Positions 1 to 11,900 of a stretch of 64,000 nt of DNA are shown here, piece after piece. A program made the position numbers and the translations under genes. Under the pieces are notes generated by a model. The model made no database searches and had not been told where the DNA came from. It saw nothing but the letters and a program-made list of their open reading frames with translations. Position 1 is the stretch's first letter. Every line of letters begins with the position of its first letter. Source of the stretch: Piezodorus guildinii (taxonomy: Eukaryota; Arthropoda; Insecta; Hemiptera; Pentatomidae); assembly GCA_023052935.1 (NCBI GenBank), contig CM041292.1, positions 38,384,639 through 38,448,638 on the forward strand, given 5' to 3'.

Positions 1-1229
1 TGAGCCTGAGTCAATCAACTCTCTTGAAGATAGGGTCTACAGAAATAACTTACTAATTATCAGATAAGATAAAACTGTTCCAGACAAACTCATTTTTGTC
101 TCAGGTTATGCGATAATAACAGACAAATAAGTCCATTTTGGACATAATGGGTACCTTTAGAATATATTCTTAGTTGAAAGTGAGGCAGTTTAATAAAACT
201 TTATTTAGAGACTCTACCAATATTCCTTCAGTACCAAACTTGACTATTGATGCCAGTAAAATAAAAATAAAATACATTCCAAATCAGAATTTCCAAATTT
301 TAGTTATTATCCAGTAAAATAAAAAATACATTCCAAATCAGCATGTATAAATGTTAGTTATTATTGAAAATTATTTTATTTTTTCTTAGTGGGAACTGTC
401 TCTGATAGTTATAAATATGGAGTAAATTATATCCACTTATATGGAGGTAAAAATTAAAAATAAGCAATGAATGTGTATAAAATTATTCAATGTTTATTGG
501 TTAATAAAAAACAGATAAAGTCTAAATAAAACAAAAAAAAATTAATGAATCTATGAATACTTGATTAAAAAAAACGTATTAATTATTGAATTAAATTTTG
601 TTTAATTAATTTATTAACTTTATTTGTTTAATATGAATTATATTATTAAATTATTTGATAGTGTTGTATAGTCCTTCACTTACTTATGCTTCATTGAATT
701 TGCTATAAAAGTTGAATAAAACTTTTATTCATTTTCAAATGTATCTGCTGTATTTTTTATTATTATAATTTGATACAGTGAGATCAGTGTAGTAAAACAG
801 AGAAGTCTGAATTGGATCGGCTGCCTTAACTTTGCTGAGTTGCTATGAATTCACGGCATACTGAATCAATCCTCAAGACAATTCTAAAAAAACAAAAATG
901 GATATACTACCAAATAAATGTATAAAGCCGTATTACTTATATTAAAATTGCTATTGGAAATTTATGAATCCAATCTAGCCTTAATATATATTGTGGTGCA
1001 AGATTTCTATTGGGTCCAGAATTATAGTCTCCGCCATGTTCTGGAACTGATTCCTGTTTAAGTCCATACTTTTCTAAAAAATACTCTCGTAGCTAATGAG
1101 ATGGTCCCTCTGCTTCTTGAACTAAGTTCCTTTAACTGTAAATTCTTATTATTAAACAGGTATATAATATTGTACTTATTGGAAAAAAAAATGAAATTTA
1201 AGTTTTATAATTGCTATTTTATTTTACAG
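1..1229. other. Intronic or upstream AT-rich DNA of the sprint-like gene
   Basis: No exon, RNA gene or clear repeat is visible here. The sequence is AT-rich and ends in a pyrimidine-rich tract leading to a TTTTACAG acceptor at 1229. The first exon in the window opens inside a domain, so the rest of the gene lies to the left of the window and this stretch is most likely intron. Confidence 0.6.
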
Positions 1230-4200
1230 CTCCGAGCAAACGAATTCCTAAACTTGGATGCCATATTAGAAGGAGTCATGCACAAACTAGTTGTCAGGCC
1301 CCTTCGTGAGCACCTTTATAGGCTCTTTGTTGAAGAATATACGGAATCTGGTGCAATACAGTTGTTAGCTGAAAACATAAAATACGCGCGTACTAAAACT
1401 CCAAAAGATATTGGTATAAGGGTAAGTTGAGATCAATATTATATATGTTTTAATTAAATTATACTTGTGATTTACACTTTTTTATATATTGCTTATATAA
1501 TTAATAAAGTCTTTTGTTTACAGCCTAGTGTAATTCCTCCCAGTGATGAAGCCATGGAAGAAATCTGTTCTTATCTACAAAAATTGCAGGAAGTGGATTC
1601 TCCTCTTGAAAAATTGGAAAATCTTCTTACCTCAATAGCTTCAATTTTTAATTATGTAAGTTGTAATATATACATAAGTTGTATTTCTTATTAGATATTG
1701 TTAGTGTGTTATTGTATTACTATATTTTATTTAAACTGTCTTTAGATGTTGTATAACATTTACATAATTTTGTTCAAATTTTGAATTTGAATGTAATTTT
1801 GTTGAAATTACATAAGAGTTAAAACTATTTTGTGGTATAAGGAGCTTTTAACTGGGTATTAATCCCATGTCCTTCCTTCTCCCCTCTCTTCCCTGAACCA
1901 AGAAATTCTTGTATATCTTGCAAAGCGAGGTAAAGATAAAAAAATAATAATAATAAAAATAAAATTAGTTGATCAGAGATAATTTACCAATATTTATAGT
2001 ATACCAAGAACATATGAAGGATTTTCTTTAGGGGATAACCTAAATAGGTTGAAAGTAGTAAGGGGGCCAAGTGTGTTAAATACAAGTTATTTTTTCCATA
2101 CACAATATATATACACATAAATTCAAAAATAAAGTAGGTTCTTAAAAGTAAAAAAAAGGTCTCTAACCTCATATATCTGTTATCCTAATACCGTGTTTCA
2201 ATTATTTTTATCTTTTATTTTTATTTGTCCCAATAATTTTTTTGGGAGGAACTTGGCTCAATGTGGTACTTTTAAACTTTGGTATTGTAGCTAAATTCGA
2301 ACTGACTTACTGTTACAGAACTATTGTTTACAGTTAAAATATAAATTTTAATGTAATCTGCATTATTTTTAGCTGTGTAATTATATTTTTATTGTGATCT
2401 CTTACAGGTTAAGGTCAGTAACAATCCTAAGACCGGAGTTCTACTTGGTGCTGATGACTTTTTACCAATATTCGTCTGGGTGCTCGTACAAAGTGGAATG
2501 GTAGGAGCCGAAATAGAAGCTGACTACATGTGGGGCCTCCTTCACCCTTCATTGTTGTCAGGGGAAGGAGGTTACTACCTAACTACGCTATCCAGCGCTG
2601 TACACGTTTTGAAAAGCTTTCGTGCATGTTCAGAGGAGCATTCCGCATCTGGAGCTCCCCAAACTGTAAGTAACTGTAAAATCGACTGATTGTATAGATA
2701 GTCCTCCTGTTAATTGGTCAAACTGATAAAATAAATGAGATCCTATATTTTAAAAATGGCTTAGCCATAGTATTAAAATATTTTATTTGTAAGAAGTATT
2801 GTTTCTCTCTAGACTTTTAATATGCCTCTGATATATAATGACGATTGATTGTATTTATTATTTATATACTTAGTTTTTACCTTGTTTTTTTTTGTTTTTT
2901 TATTGTTTAGTTTATTTATTTTTTGAAACTGTAATAGTCATTTACAATAAAAAATAATATAAACTATTATACTTGTTTTTGTATTATATAAAAATGAAGT
3001 AATAAATAGTTTCCCTGCACAAAAAATTATTGAAAACCTGACAGAACTGTTAATGTTTATCATAACAGAAATTTACTTGCACTCTTCAAGATAAAGGATC
3101 TTCTCCTCTCCACTGATCTCCTGTAATATAATAAAACTAATCCTGAAGAATGTAAATACTTCTGTAGTCAAAATATTAATAAATAAGTCAATATGAAATG
3201 TTATTAATGCCGAATAAAGTGTATTTTGCATTATCTGTCATGTGAAATATATGAGATATTGATTTCAAAAAGGTACTAGAGGACAGTTTTTAATAAATTG
3301 ATGTATTGACATATTTGTCTGTCATATGATTGATTTCATAAAAAAAAAAAAAAAAAAAAAAAAAACAGTCCTTTAAACATGTATTTGAATTTTTTCTGAA
3401 AGGCATTATTCTACATTTTATAACAAAAATAATTCAATACAATGGTTCATTAACAAATTAATGAGAGATTTTTGCGTTTCCTGTAAAATTTTCTGAAATG
3501 GATATAGTACCCAACTGAAAATCATTGTCTCATATGTCAACTTTTCAATCTGTAATGATTGATTTCAATGTTTGTAAAAGCATTTTTATTAAGTATAAAT
3601 AAATGCTTATTATCCTGTTTTTAAATTTGTTATACATATTTGTTTATCTACTCGAACTTACTTTAAGTGGTGTAAGAAGGATTGAGGATTCTAGCAAAGT
3701 TCATATATGTACGCTGCTCATATACCACTTGTCATTTTCTGACTGAAATGTATAAAAAAAAACAGAAAAAGAAAAGAAAACACAGGAAAAGAAGTCCATG
3801 TATAGTTTGTAGTAACTTCACACATGATTTTTCTTCACCCATTTATTAAAAAAAAAAAAAAAAAAATTGGCCTAGAACTTCGTTTAAATGATTGGAAAAA
3901 ATATATAATAAAAAAAAAAAAAATGGAAAAATTTATATCTTATATATTTTACTTTGAAGATAATTCCTGTCAAGTTCAGTTCAGTACCTGTCCTCAGTGA
4001 AAGTGATGAAAAAAAATATGTATAAAAGTTTTTAAAAACTTGAATGTTGGATATTCACATCAACTGTAATTACTACCTAGATGCTTCCTTGATAATTAAT
4101 TTTATTCCCTGGTGCTAAAAAATGAACTGGGTAAGGTAACTAGTAGGCTAACCTGGCATTCTACTTCACTAAAAAAAGAAAAAAAATAAAGAAATAATTA

Positions 4201-6219
4201 AATGTTTTGTTATATCTTCCATTGCAACTGACAACTTCTCTGCCTTAGAATTTGTTTTCCACCCCAACATCCCTTAGTTACAGTCATAATGTAGTAAAAA
4301 AAAATTAATTAATTTAAAAATTCCTCTCTGATATTCACATTATTCTTAAATTATATTAAATATAATGCGACTACATTATATTACATACTACATTACTTTG
4401 AAATATAAATGAATAATAATTGTATCAAAATAGATGGATTAAATGAAATATATTGAGTACAGTGCTGTATATGGATAGATAAATGGCATATAAATAAATT
4501 ATTGATTCATTTGGAGTGCAGTGTTTCCTGAATATGAACCTTTAACTTAACGGTTCTTAAATAATAAATCCCTTTAAGGCTTTATTGTTCTGCCATCAGA
4601 TCGGATAGTGGTTTCTGCTGAACATGATAACAGAAGTTGACTAGGAGGAAGAATTATAGAAGAAAAAAATACTGACCAATGCTGAAAAATGAAAATAAAA
4701 TAATTGTGAAGTCAGTATACACTTTATTTACAACTGGAATCCACAGGCTTTAATTCTTCAGAAATCTTAATAAGTGGATTTAGTTTTTTTGTTCTCTGAA
4801 GGCTTTGAAAAAAATATTCTATAAAAATAAAATTCTATAAAAATATTGGTGGAACAGTTTTTTATATCTATTTAAGAAATGAAATGGAATAAACCATAGA
4901 TACTTCAACAAAATTTTCACCTTTATCAAATCATTCGAGCAAAAACCAATTTTTGGCTTAAGTATGTTATATGGAAGCATATAGTTCACTCATGAAGACT
5001 ATTTTGTAGAACTTCAAATACTTGATTATCCAACTTTCAACATCTTCAAATATACCTCTGTTGTCTTAGCCGTTTTGTTATACATAGCTCATAAAAAATA
5101 GAGGAAGGGAGAATTTGTGATGTTTTGCAAATTGATAATATCAACTATTTACCACTTATGAAAATGAAATCAAGGTTTTAAATAAACTTGAATGAGTAAA
5201 ATAAAATATTGTAACTATAAAATATTGTATTTATAATATTGTAACCAAGAACTGTTACTTCAATTCTTAGGAGGTATAAGTAATGTTGAAAAGAAAAGTA
5301 GGATGGAAGAAGTCTGTTGAAAACCTTAATTTCCATTGTAGGTTTCAGTTAAGGTATTATACAAAACAAAAAACTTTTAATTGTTAAGGGTCTCATTTTT
5401 CTTCATTATTCCAAAAATAGATATTTTAAATTTACTATTAAGAAATAATAGTTTTGTTGCAGTATTAATAATTTATGGATTTATTTTGATTTTTTCTAGT
5501 GGGGACCAGGTCCATTATCTGAATTTAGATCTGTCTTGAAAATTGTTGTTCCTGATGAAATGAATGGTTCGATAATAACTAAAACACTACCCATCAGGCC
5601 GAACATGACTACTAAAGACGTATGTAAAATCATCGCTCATAAAGTGAGAATAACCAATCCTCAGGATTATGGGCTTTACAAGCTTGTAGACGGAGAAGGT
5701 GAGGAATAAATAATAAATCCATTTATAAAATTAACAAATAGGTTTATGCTGTATTTTATTGCTTATCTTAGTAGTTATGTAACAAAAAAATACAGTTTAT
5801 AAAAATTTTAGTTAACTATACAAAACTCACTGTTCTATTTTTCCTCTGTACCAACATACTGTTTAGTTATAAACTGAATAAAAATATATTCTTTCAGACA
5901 AACATATTTAGAGCCACAAATTTTTTATACAATGAATAACATTAATATAAATATTATCATTTTTGATGTATTTCGAAAAAATAAACCATATTAGCCAGTT
6001 TGGTTCAAATAATGATCTCTAACGCTGACGTTTGATGAAACAATCACTTTTTTTTCCCTTGTTATTAATGTTTTTTGTTTTATTTCAGAAACCGTTTTAA
6101 CTGACAGTGAGTGCCCACAAGATGTCAAGGGAAATGTTACCAGCTTAGGAAAGCACTGTATGTTTGCATATAAAAGGATTGATGCCAAAATAGCATGGCC
6201 TAAAAACACATCTCAATAA
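1230..6219 (+). CDS. spri: RIN/sprint-type Rab5 guanine nucleotide exchange factor, C-terminal five exons
   Basis: Five exons join in frame: 1230-1421, 1524-1655, 2408-2665, 5500-5698 and 6089-6219 (stop TAA 6217-6219). All have GT/AG junctions; the last intron splits a GAA codon. They encode about 303 residues. Exons 1-3 form a VPS9 domain, with the family motifs GADDFLPIFVWVLVQSG and GEGGYYLTTLSSAV (the conserved Asp, and the Tyr/Thr pair used for Rab5 nucleotide exchange). Exons 4-5 form a Ras-association domain (KTLPIRPNMTTKDVC, DYGLYKLVDGEGE, MFAYKRIDAKIAWP). VPS9 followed by a C-terminal RA domain is the RIN1-3/Drosophila sprint architecture, which links activated Ras and receptor tyrosine kinases to Rab5 on early endosomes. 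The SH2 and proline-rich N-terminal parts lie outside the window. The phases are consistent and there is no frameshift, so this is an intact gene end. Confidence 0.87.
2666..5499. other. Long intron of the sprint-like gene
   Basis: A 2.8 kb intron between the VPS9 and RA coding parts. It holds a family A MITE (3253-3535) with a poly-A run, and several other A homopolymers near 3850 and 3910. No additional coding exon is visible. Confidence 0.7.
3253..3535. mobile_element. Degenerate family A MITE
   Basis: It starts with TTGATTTCAAAAAGGTACTA and ends with GGATATAGTACCCAACTGAAAATC, a degenerate inverted version of the start. Internal blocks (CATATTTGTCTGTCATATG near the left; GCGTTTCCTGTAAAATTTTC near the right) also occur in the long family A element at 20252-22589. 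It is therefore a short non-autonomous relative. The poly-A run at about 3340-3365 lies inside it. Confidence 0.6.
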
Positions 6220-6437
6220 AATTTAATTTCTTATAAATCCATATACTCAGTACCTTATAGATTTTACCCTAAGACGTATTATCCTTCTGCAAAAAAGTTT
6301 ATGTGATGTTTAAATTTTTTTAGTATTAACACATGGTATTAAGGTACATTATTTTTTTGTTTGAAGTAGAAAAAAAATGTGCTAGCAATGATTTGTGAAT
6401 GGTGCAGCAGATATACGATAATATTTTACTATTGTGC

Positions 6438-6443
6438 AATAAA
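6438..6443 (+). terminator. Candidate polyadenylation signal of the sprint-like gene
   Basis: AATAAA about 220 bases after the stop codon. A second AATAAA overlaps the stop region at 6215-6220 but is too close to be the likely signal. Confidence 0.4.
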
Positions 6444-8083
6444 TTTAACTTTAAAATTTTCCATTTATTAACAATTTTTGATAAATGTGTATTTTAACTG
6501 TTTTATGAACTAATGAAAAATTCAGTATTTAAAATATTAATTTTATTGTATTGTAATAGTGACTATAAGTTCAGAAGTAATATTGTTATAGTGGTAATGT
6601 ACTTGTGGGAACATGAAAAAATAGTTTTTATTCCATGATTCATTACAAATGTTACCTATTATCTTACAGTAAAAATTTAATTTTTAAAATTCATAAGTTT
6701 ACTCAGTCGAATTTTAGTTTTCATCAAATGAACTTTCATGAGGGGCCTTATGTAGTTAACAGACAGTAGATTTAGATTGGGACACCTTTTTTTTTTTAAA
6801 CCTCAAGCTATTAGAAAGACATATTTTCATAAAAAAAAACATCTCTGTTTTGATTATTATTTCTAGGTGTCTTGATTTACACTATAATATACCTTCTCTA
6901 TGTATTTTATTATAAGAAAGCAATTTAAAAGTAATATTAATGCTAGTCAAAAAGAAAAAAAAACTTTTTTTTCATAATACTTATGATTTTATATATTGTT
7001 ATAGTTTTTAGTGAGTGACAATATCGTTTGTATTTTAATAAAAAGCTCTTATGCAAAACACCTATATTTGCTCATCTGCTTGTTTATATATATAAATGAC
7101 TTTACAATTTTCTCTTTTATCTTCCTTGTATTTAATACATGGATATTGTTGCTCAACGATTATAGGTTATGTCGGTTATGAAAACTGGTGATTGGCTGAA
7201 GTTCTCAATATTTTCAATTGACGATTTCTTCTTTGTTTCACAAACAAAAACATATTTCAAATCTTACACCCTATATTTAAAATTACTTACAACAAAAATG
7301 CTCTTTTTGGCTTAAAGACCTTCAGCCAATCATTTTGAGTTCTATATTATATGTGACATTGTAGAATTTGTATAATTAATTTGTATATATATTATTCATT
7401 TTGAAATATAACACGAGGGTGAAATGAAACCTTCAAGATTATGTCTGTTTGTATGTAGAGTTGTTCATATTTAATTTTAGTAACTTAATATTTATAATTT
7501 TTCTATTCTTGTATAAAGTAACATGTTCTTTCCTTTCCTCTCTCTATATTTTTCTTTATTATCCTGACCAAGGAGGTCTGATGTTACTAACAAAACTCTT
7601 TTACCAGTAGATATCAAAACTGGAAAATCCATGATTGATAGCCATAAAATTACAATAAACAGTTGTTTCAATGAGCTTAATTTTGTTTTACCCATCATAC
7701 ACTCTGATATATAATTTTAGTTATTTACACTTACATACGCAATAAGTTAAGACTAGTTTTACATGCTGAGAAAAATCTTTAAAAAAATATTAAAAAAAAA
7801 AAAAAAAGGATAAGCAATAAAATTATGAATTAGATAAAATTTTTAAAAAATATATCCTTTCGAATCATTTAGTGATGTGTATATCATAAGCATTGAATCT
7901 TTATGTGCATACACCAGTATATTTTAATTCTTAGAATATTTCTCCAATGTGACTTCTTCCAGTGGCGCGACAGGCCTTTGTAGGCCCTGGGCCTCGTGTT
8001 GTTATCTCCTATTATCACAACAGAACTATTATTATCCTCTTGAAGTGAATAAAAAATAATAGAATCAGAAGAAACCAAAAAAA
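6444..8083. other. Intergenic AT-rich DNA
   Basis: No gene is supported between the 3' end of the sprint-like gene and the protease homologue. Short reading frames here (for example on the minus strand at 7492-7698) show no domain, splice or composition support. A short stretch near 7965-8010 (CCAGTGGCGCGACAGG) resembles the LINE tail at 11331-11345 and may be a LINE 3' scrap. Confidence 0.6.
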
Positions 8084-8680
8084 TCTTGTGCACGCAACTC
8101 AAGACTTTTTTTACCTCCGTTGTTAAAATCAATTTAAGAATCTTTAAATACCTTAAGAGCTGAAATAAGTTTAAAGAATTAATTAAATTGATTTCCAATA
8201 GAAACATGTGTTTTATTAAATAATCTATTACATTATTATCTAAAACAATCGGTTAATTTTATCCACTTTTCATCACTTTCTATTACATTTTACAACTTTG
8301 TGTAGAAGATATTATTTTTTCTAAAATGTTTAGATTTCCAACGGTATATTATACTTATATATTATGGTTCTTATATTAAAAACAAAACAAAATTACGTTA
8401 AAAAATACTTTTGCAATTTTCTCTTTTAATCGATTATCAAATTCATTCAATTTTTATGTATAGCCGTTTTTCATCAATGGTAACAACATGAAATGGTTAA
8501 TTTTTTTGAATCTCCAAATTGAAGATACTGAGGAAGAAAATTGTAACTATCGGCATTTAAGCCCTGTCAGAATATTTCGATTACAATGAAACCTATATCG
8601 TATTAAAACCCATTAAATTTTACACAGATATAGCAAGTTGAATAAAAAATACACAAAAATCGCATTAACCTCATGAATAT
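8084..8680 (+). mobile_element. Helentron/HINE-like element, 3'-truncated copy
   Basis: It opens with a decayed version of the family 5' end (TCTTGTGCACGCAACTCAAGAC, compare TCTGGTGCGGGCAACA elsewhere). It then follows the family sequence through AACATGTGTTTTATTAAA, TCCAACGGTATATTATAC and GGCATTTAAGCCCTGTCAGA, and fades before the family's 3' hairpin. Confidence 0.6.
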
Positions 8681-8910
8681 TCTTATGATTTATAAAATAC
8701 TAAACGGTCACAAAGAGAAGATTTGAGGCAAGAGCCAATAAAATCATTAGACCAGTTATTGGCACCAATTTTTCATATCAGAAGAAAAAAATTTGTTCCA
8801 GTCGTGATTTTAGTTTTACTTTATATTTATTTAATCAGGTAGTGTTATTATCATTTATTTAATCAGGTAGTGTTATTTTAACTATGATAATTAACATTAC
8901 TATTAAAATA

Positions 8911-8916
8911 TTTATT
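8911..8916 (-). terminator. Candidate polyadenylation signal of the protease homologue
   Basis: TTTATT on the plus strand (AATAAA on the minus strand), about 30 bases beyond the stop codon at 8947-8949. Confidence 0.45.
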
Positions 8917-8946
8917 TACATTTATCACAAATAGAACCATAAGTTA

Positions 8947-11900
8947 TCAAACTTTAGGAGCATTAAGATTAATCCAGTCAATATATTTATCCACCCTTGT
9001 ATAAACACTCGGGATTCCTTCTTCACCACATCTGTCTGAACCGAATGAAAGGAGACCAATCTAAAACAAGCAACATAAATCAAAGAAATAATCATATTGA
9101 ATTTTTCTATAGATATAGAAATAATTATTTAAGTAAATTTCTTAAGGAAGACTATTAGCTAATATTTGTTTTTCTTATTATTAATATAAACTACTATTTC
9201 TGACTGAATTGCTACCAATCTTCATTGTTACTTTGTCAGTCAATGAAACCAGATATGTTACAGTTCCTCAAAACTTAAATTTTTTATATAAACATTATAT
9301 TATTAAAAAAAAAAAAAATAATAAAACAGAATTACAGCAATAGTCAAAACATTTAATTAAAGTGCAATACACTATATATATTATTCAGTGTATTAAGTTC
9401 ATTCAACTTTAATTTTAACTCATTTTTTATCAATGCTAAAAATATGATATTGCTTCAATTTATTGAATATACTACAGATAAGAAATTAAGTTCTGTTAGA
9501 CTATTTCAATCGTAATGAAACATACATTATTGAAGCCCATTCAAGTTTAAACCAATATAGAGAAATTAATGAAATTGTTAAGAGCTATTTTTGAGAAAAT
9601 TGTAAAAATAGGCAAAATTCATAATATAAATTGGCTCTGGTTGCCCTATTTTGTTGAAAAAATTGTTCTAGTATCTCAGGCATATATGTATCTTTCTAGA
9701 ATATGAAATTTAAATTTTATACAACATTTCATTTTTGAGCTAGACTGACTATAGACATTTTTGCAGACATGGTCATTTGGACTCAGGAGACCCTAAAATT
9801 TGTATTTCCAGTGAAAACTCTAATTTGACAATGTTCATGATTGCAACTCTTTCTCTTACCATATATAGATCATATATAGATAAGTGAAACTAAAAAAGAT
9901 GATCATCATTCACTCGTTCCAACCAATGTTTGTTTGTAAGTGTAAGGAAATTATGCTGAGATAGATCTGGGATGATATTTTATTTTAAATGTTTGAAGTT
10001 TGTTAAAACTTGATATACCTGATAATATCGAGAGTGTGTACGTGGATCTAAAAATACCAAAGGTGCTCCCCCGAATCCCGAACATGCATCCTTCCCAGCT
10101 TCACCACCAACACAAAGCTGTTTCGCAGTGATGGGAATGGAGGCTCCGTAAAGCAAAGAACACCTCTCTATCGCTGATATAGGAAGTTGAAGCTGTTGTT
10201 GCGTTGGAGGAGTAGCTGAGGGTTGAAACAATAAAATAAATAATCATACAGTAAATAGTTACATAAAGAAAAAGTATTAATTCACTTACTAACTTGACCG
10301 GCCAGTTTTCCCCAACCAACAAGCTGTGCTCTATGACCAACATAGATGTAATCCTTGTTTGTGGGATAGAGACATATTGGCTGAACGCTTGCTAAATGTA
10401 ACAAAAGAAATTAAAACAAGTTTTCCACAACCAACTATAAGTTTAAACTGAAAGAATTTCTGAGGTTTATCTTTTTATTTACCTTAATTAATTATATTAC
10501 CTGTGTAATTCATAGGATATTTTAGAACTAGTAGAGCAATATTGTCAGAGAAGGTTTTTGAATCATAATTTGGATGAACAATTATGTGGTTAAGAGGAAT
10601 ATCTTGAGCATTGGGAGCACAATATCCATATGCACAGTCTGGATCTTGGTCACAATCATATTCGCCAACTTTCACTGAAACTCTGAAATCCAAAGTTTAA
10701 TAAAACAAATTAATTATATAAAAAAAATAAAAATAAAATAAAACTGAGCAACTATAACTTAATATTTACAAATTTTCTATTATTGCATTATTATTATTTC
10801 CTTTCCTCTCTTCATAACTTGTATTTGTCTCAAAAATAACTCATCAATAACATTTATATTATAAATTATGTTCTGAAAATATTAAAAGAGGTGACAGTAC
10901 ACTTCAAGAATGTCACCAAAAATAAAAAAGAGCCTATGAGACATGATTGGATTTCTCAGAAAAAGAAGGAATTTTGTTTTTGTTTTTTAAAGGATCCACT
11001 GATTATCACTCTAAATCAAAAATGGAACAACCAGGGTAGTTGGAATGGAAATTACTTTAGGGTCCATCTAACCATTATTTCCATTCCACTGCTCCATTTT
11101 TTACCAATGTGTGTTCATGAACATGTAAACACTTCAAATGAGCCAAAAAACAGAGGAACTGCAATACCAAAGTATGTTAAATAATTTAATCCTCCTTAAA
11201 AAAACATACATTTTATAAGTGCTACTTTTTTTGCACTCCCCCTACTCTAGCCACATAATTCAAGATTTTACATTCATAGTTGTTCCATGTTACTTTTTAT
11301 GTGGAGTGGTTAGAATGATAATAATAATACAGTGGCGCTACAGTCCGATGTGAACCTTGGCCTCCTCAATGAGCCTTCGCCAGGTGGCTCGTTCCTGTGC
11401 AGCTGCTTCCAATTCTGCACGTTCAGAAGGGTTCGGGCATCCTTTGCAACAGCATCTTCCCAGCACAGCCTAGGTCTTCCTATTCCTCTTGAGTGGTCCA
11501 GTTTTCCCTCTAAAAGCTTTCTGGGAATTTCCTCCTCGTCCATCCTTGCCAAGTGGCCCGCTCATCTTAATCGACCACACTTAATGTAGCGTACAATATT
11601 GGTTTCCCCAAATAGTTCATATAGTTCCTGGTTGTAGAGCCTTCTCCATTGATCTCCAACTTTAATGGGTCCAAATATGAGCCGCAAAACCTTTCTTTCA
11701 AAGATTAAGAGCTCTGCTTCTTCCGAACTCGTTAAGGTCCACGCCTCGCTAGCATAAGTTAGTACTGGTCGAATAAGGGTTTTATAAAGACTGCACTTAG
11801 TCTGTCTGGATAAGGCCTTGCTGCTGAGATGTTTCCTTAATCCAAAATATCAACAGCTTGCTTTTCTTAATCTTTGACCGATCTCGAGGGATATCTTGTT

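Noticed and set aside
9980..10231. A minus-strand frame with a starting Met read as a stand-alone protein
   Set aside because: The Met and first residues lie upstream of a CCTCAG acceptor at 10216. The real exon is 10215-10019 and its content is the Ser-box region of the protease homologue.
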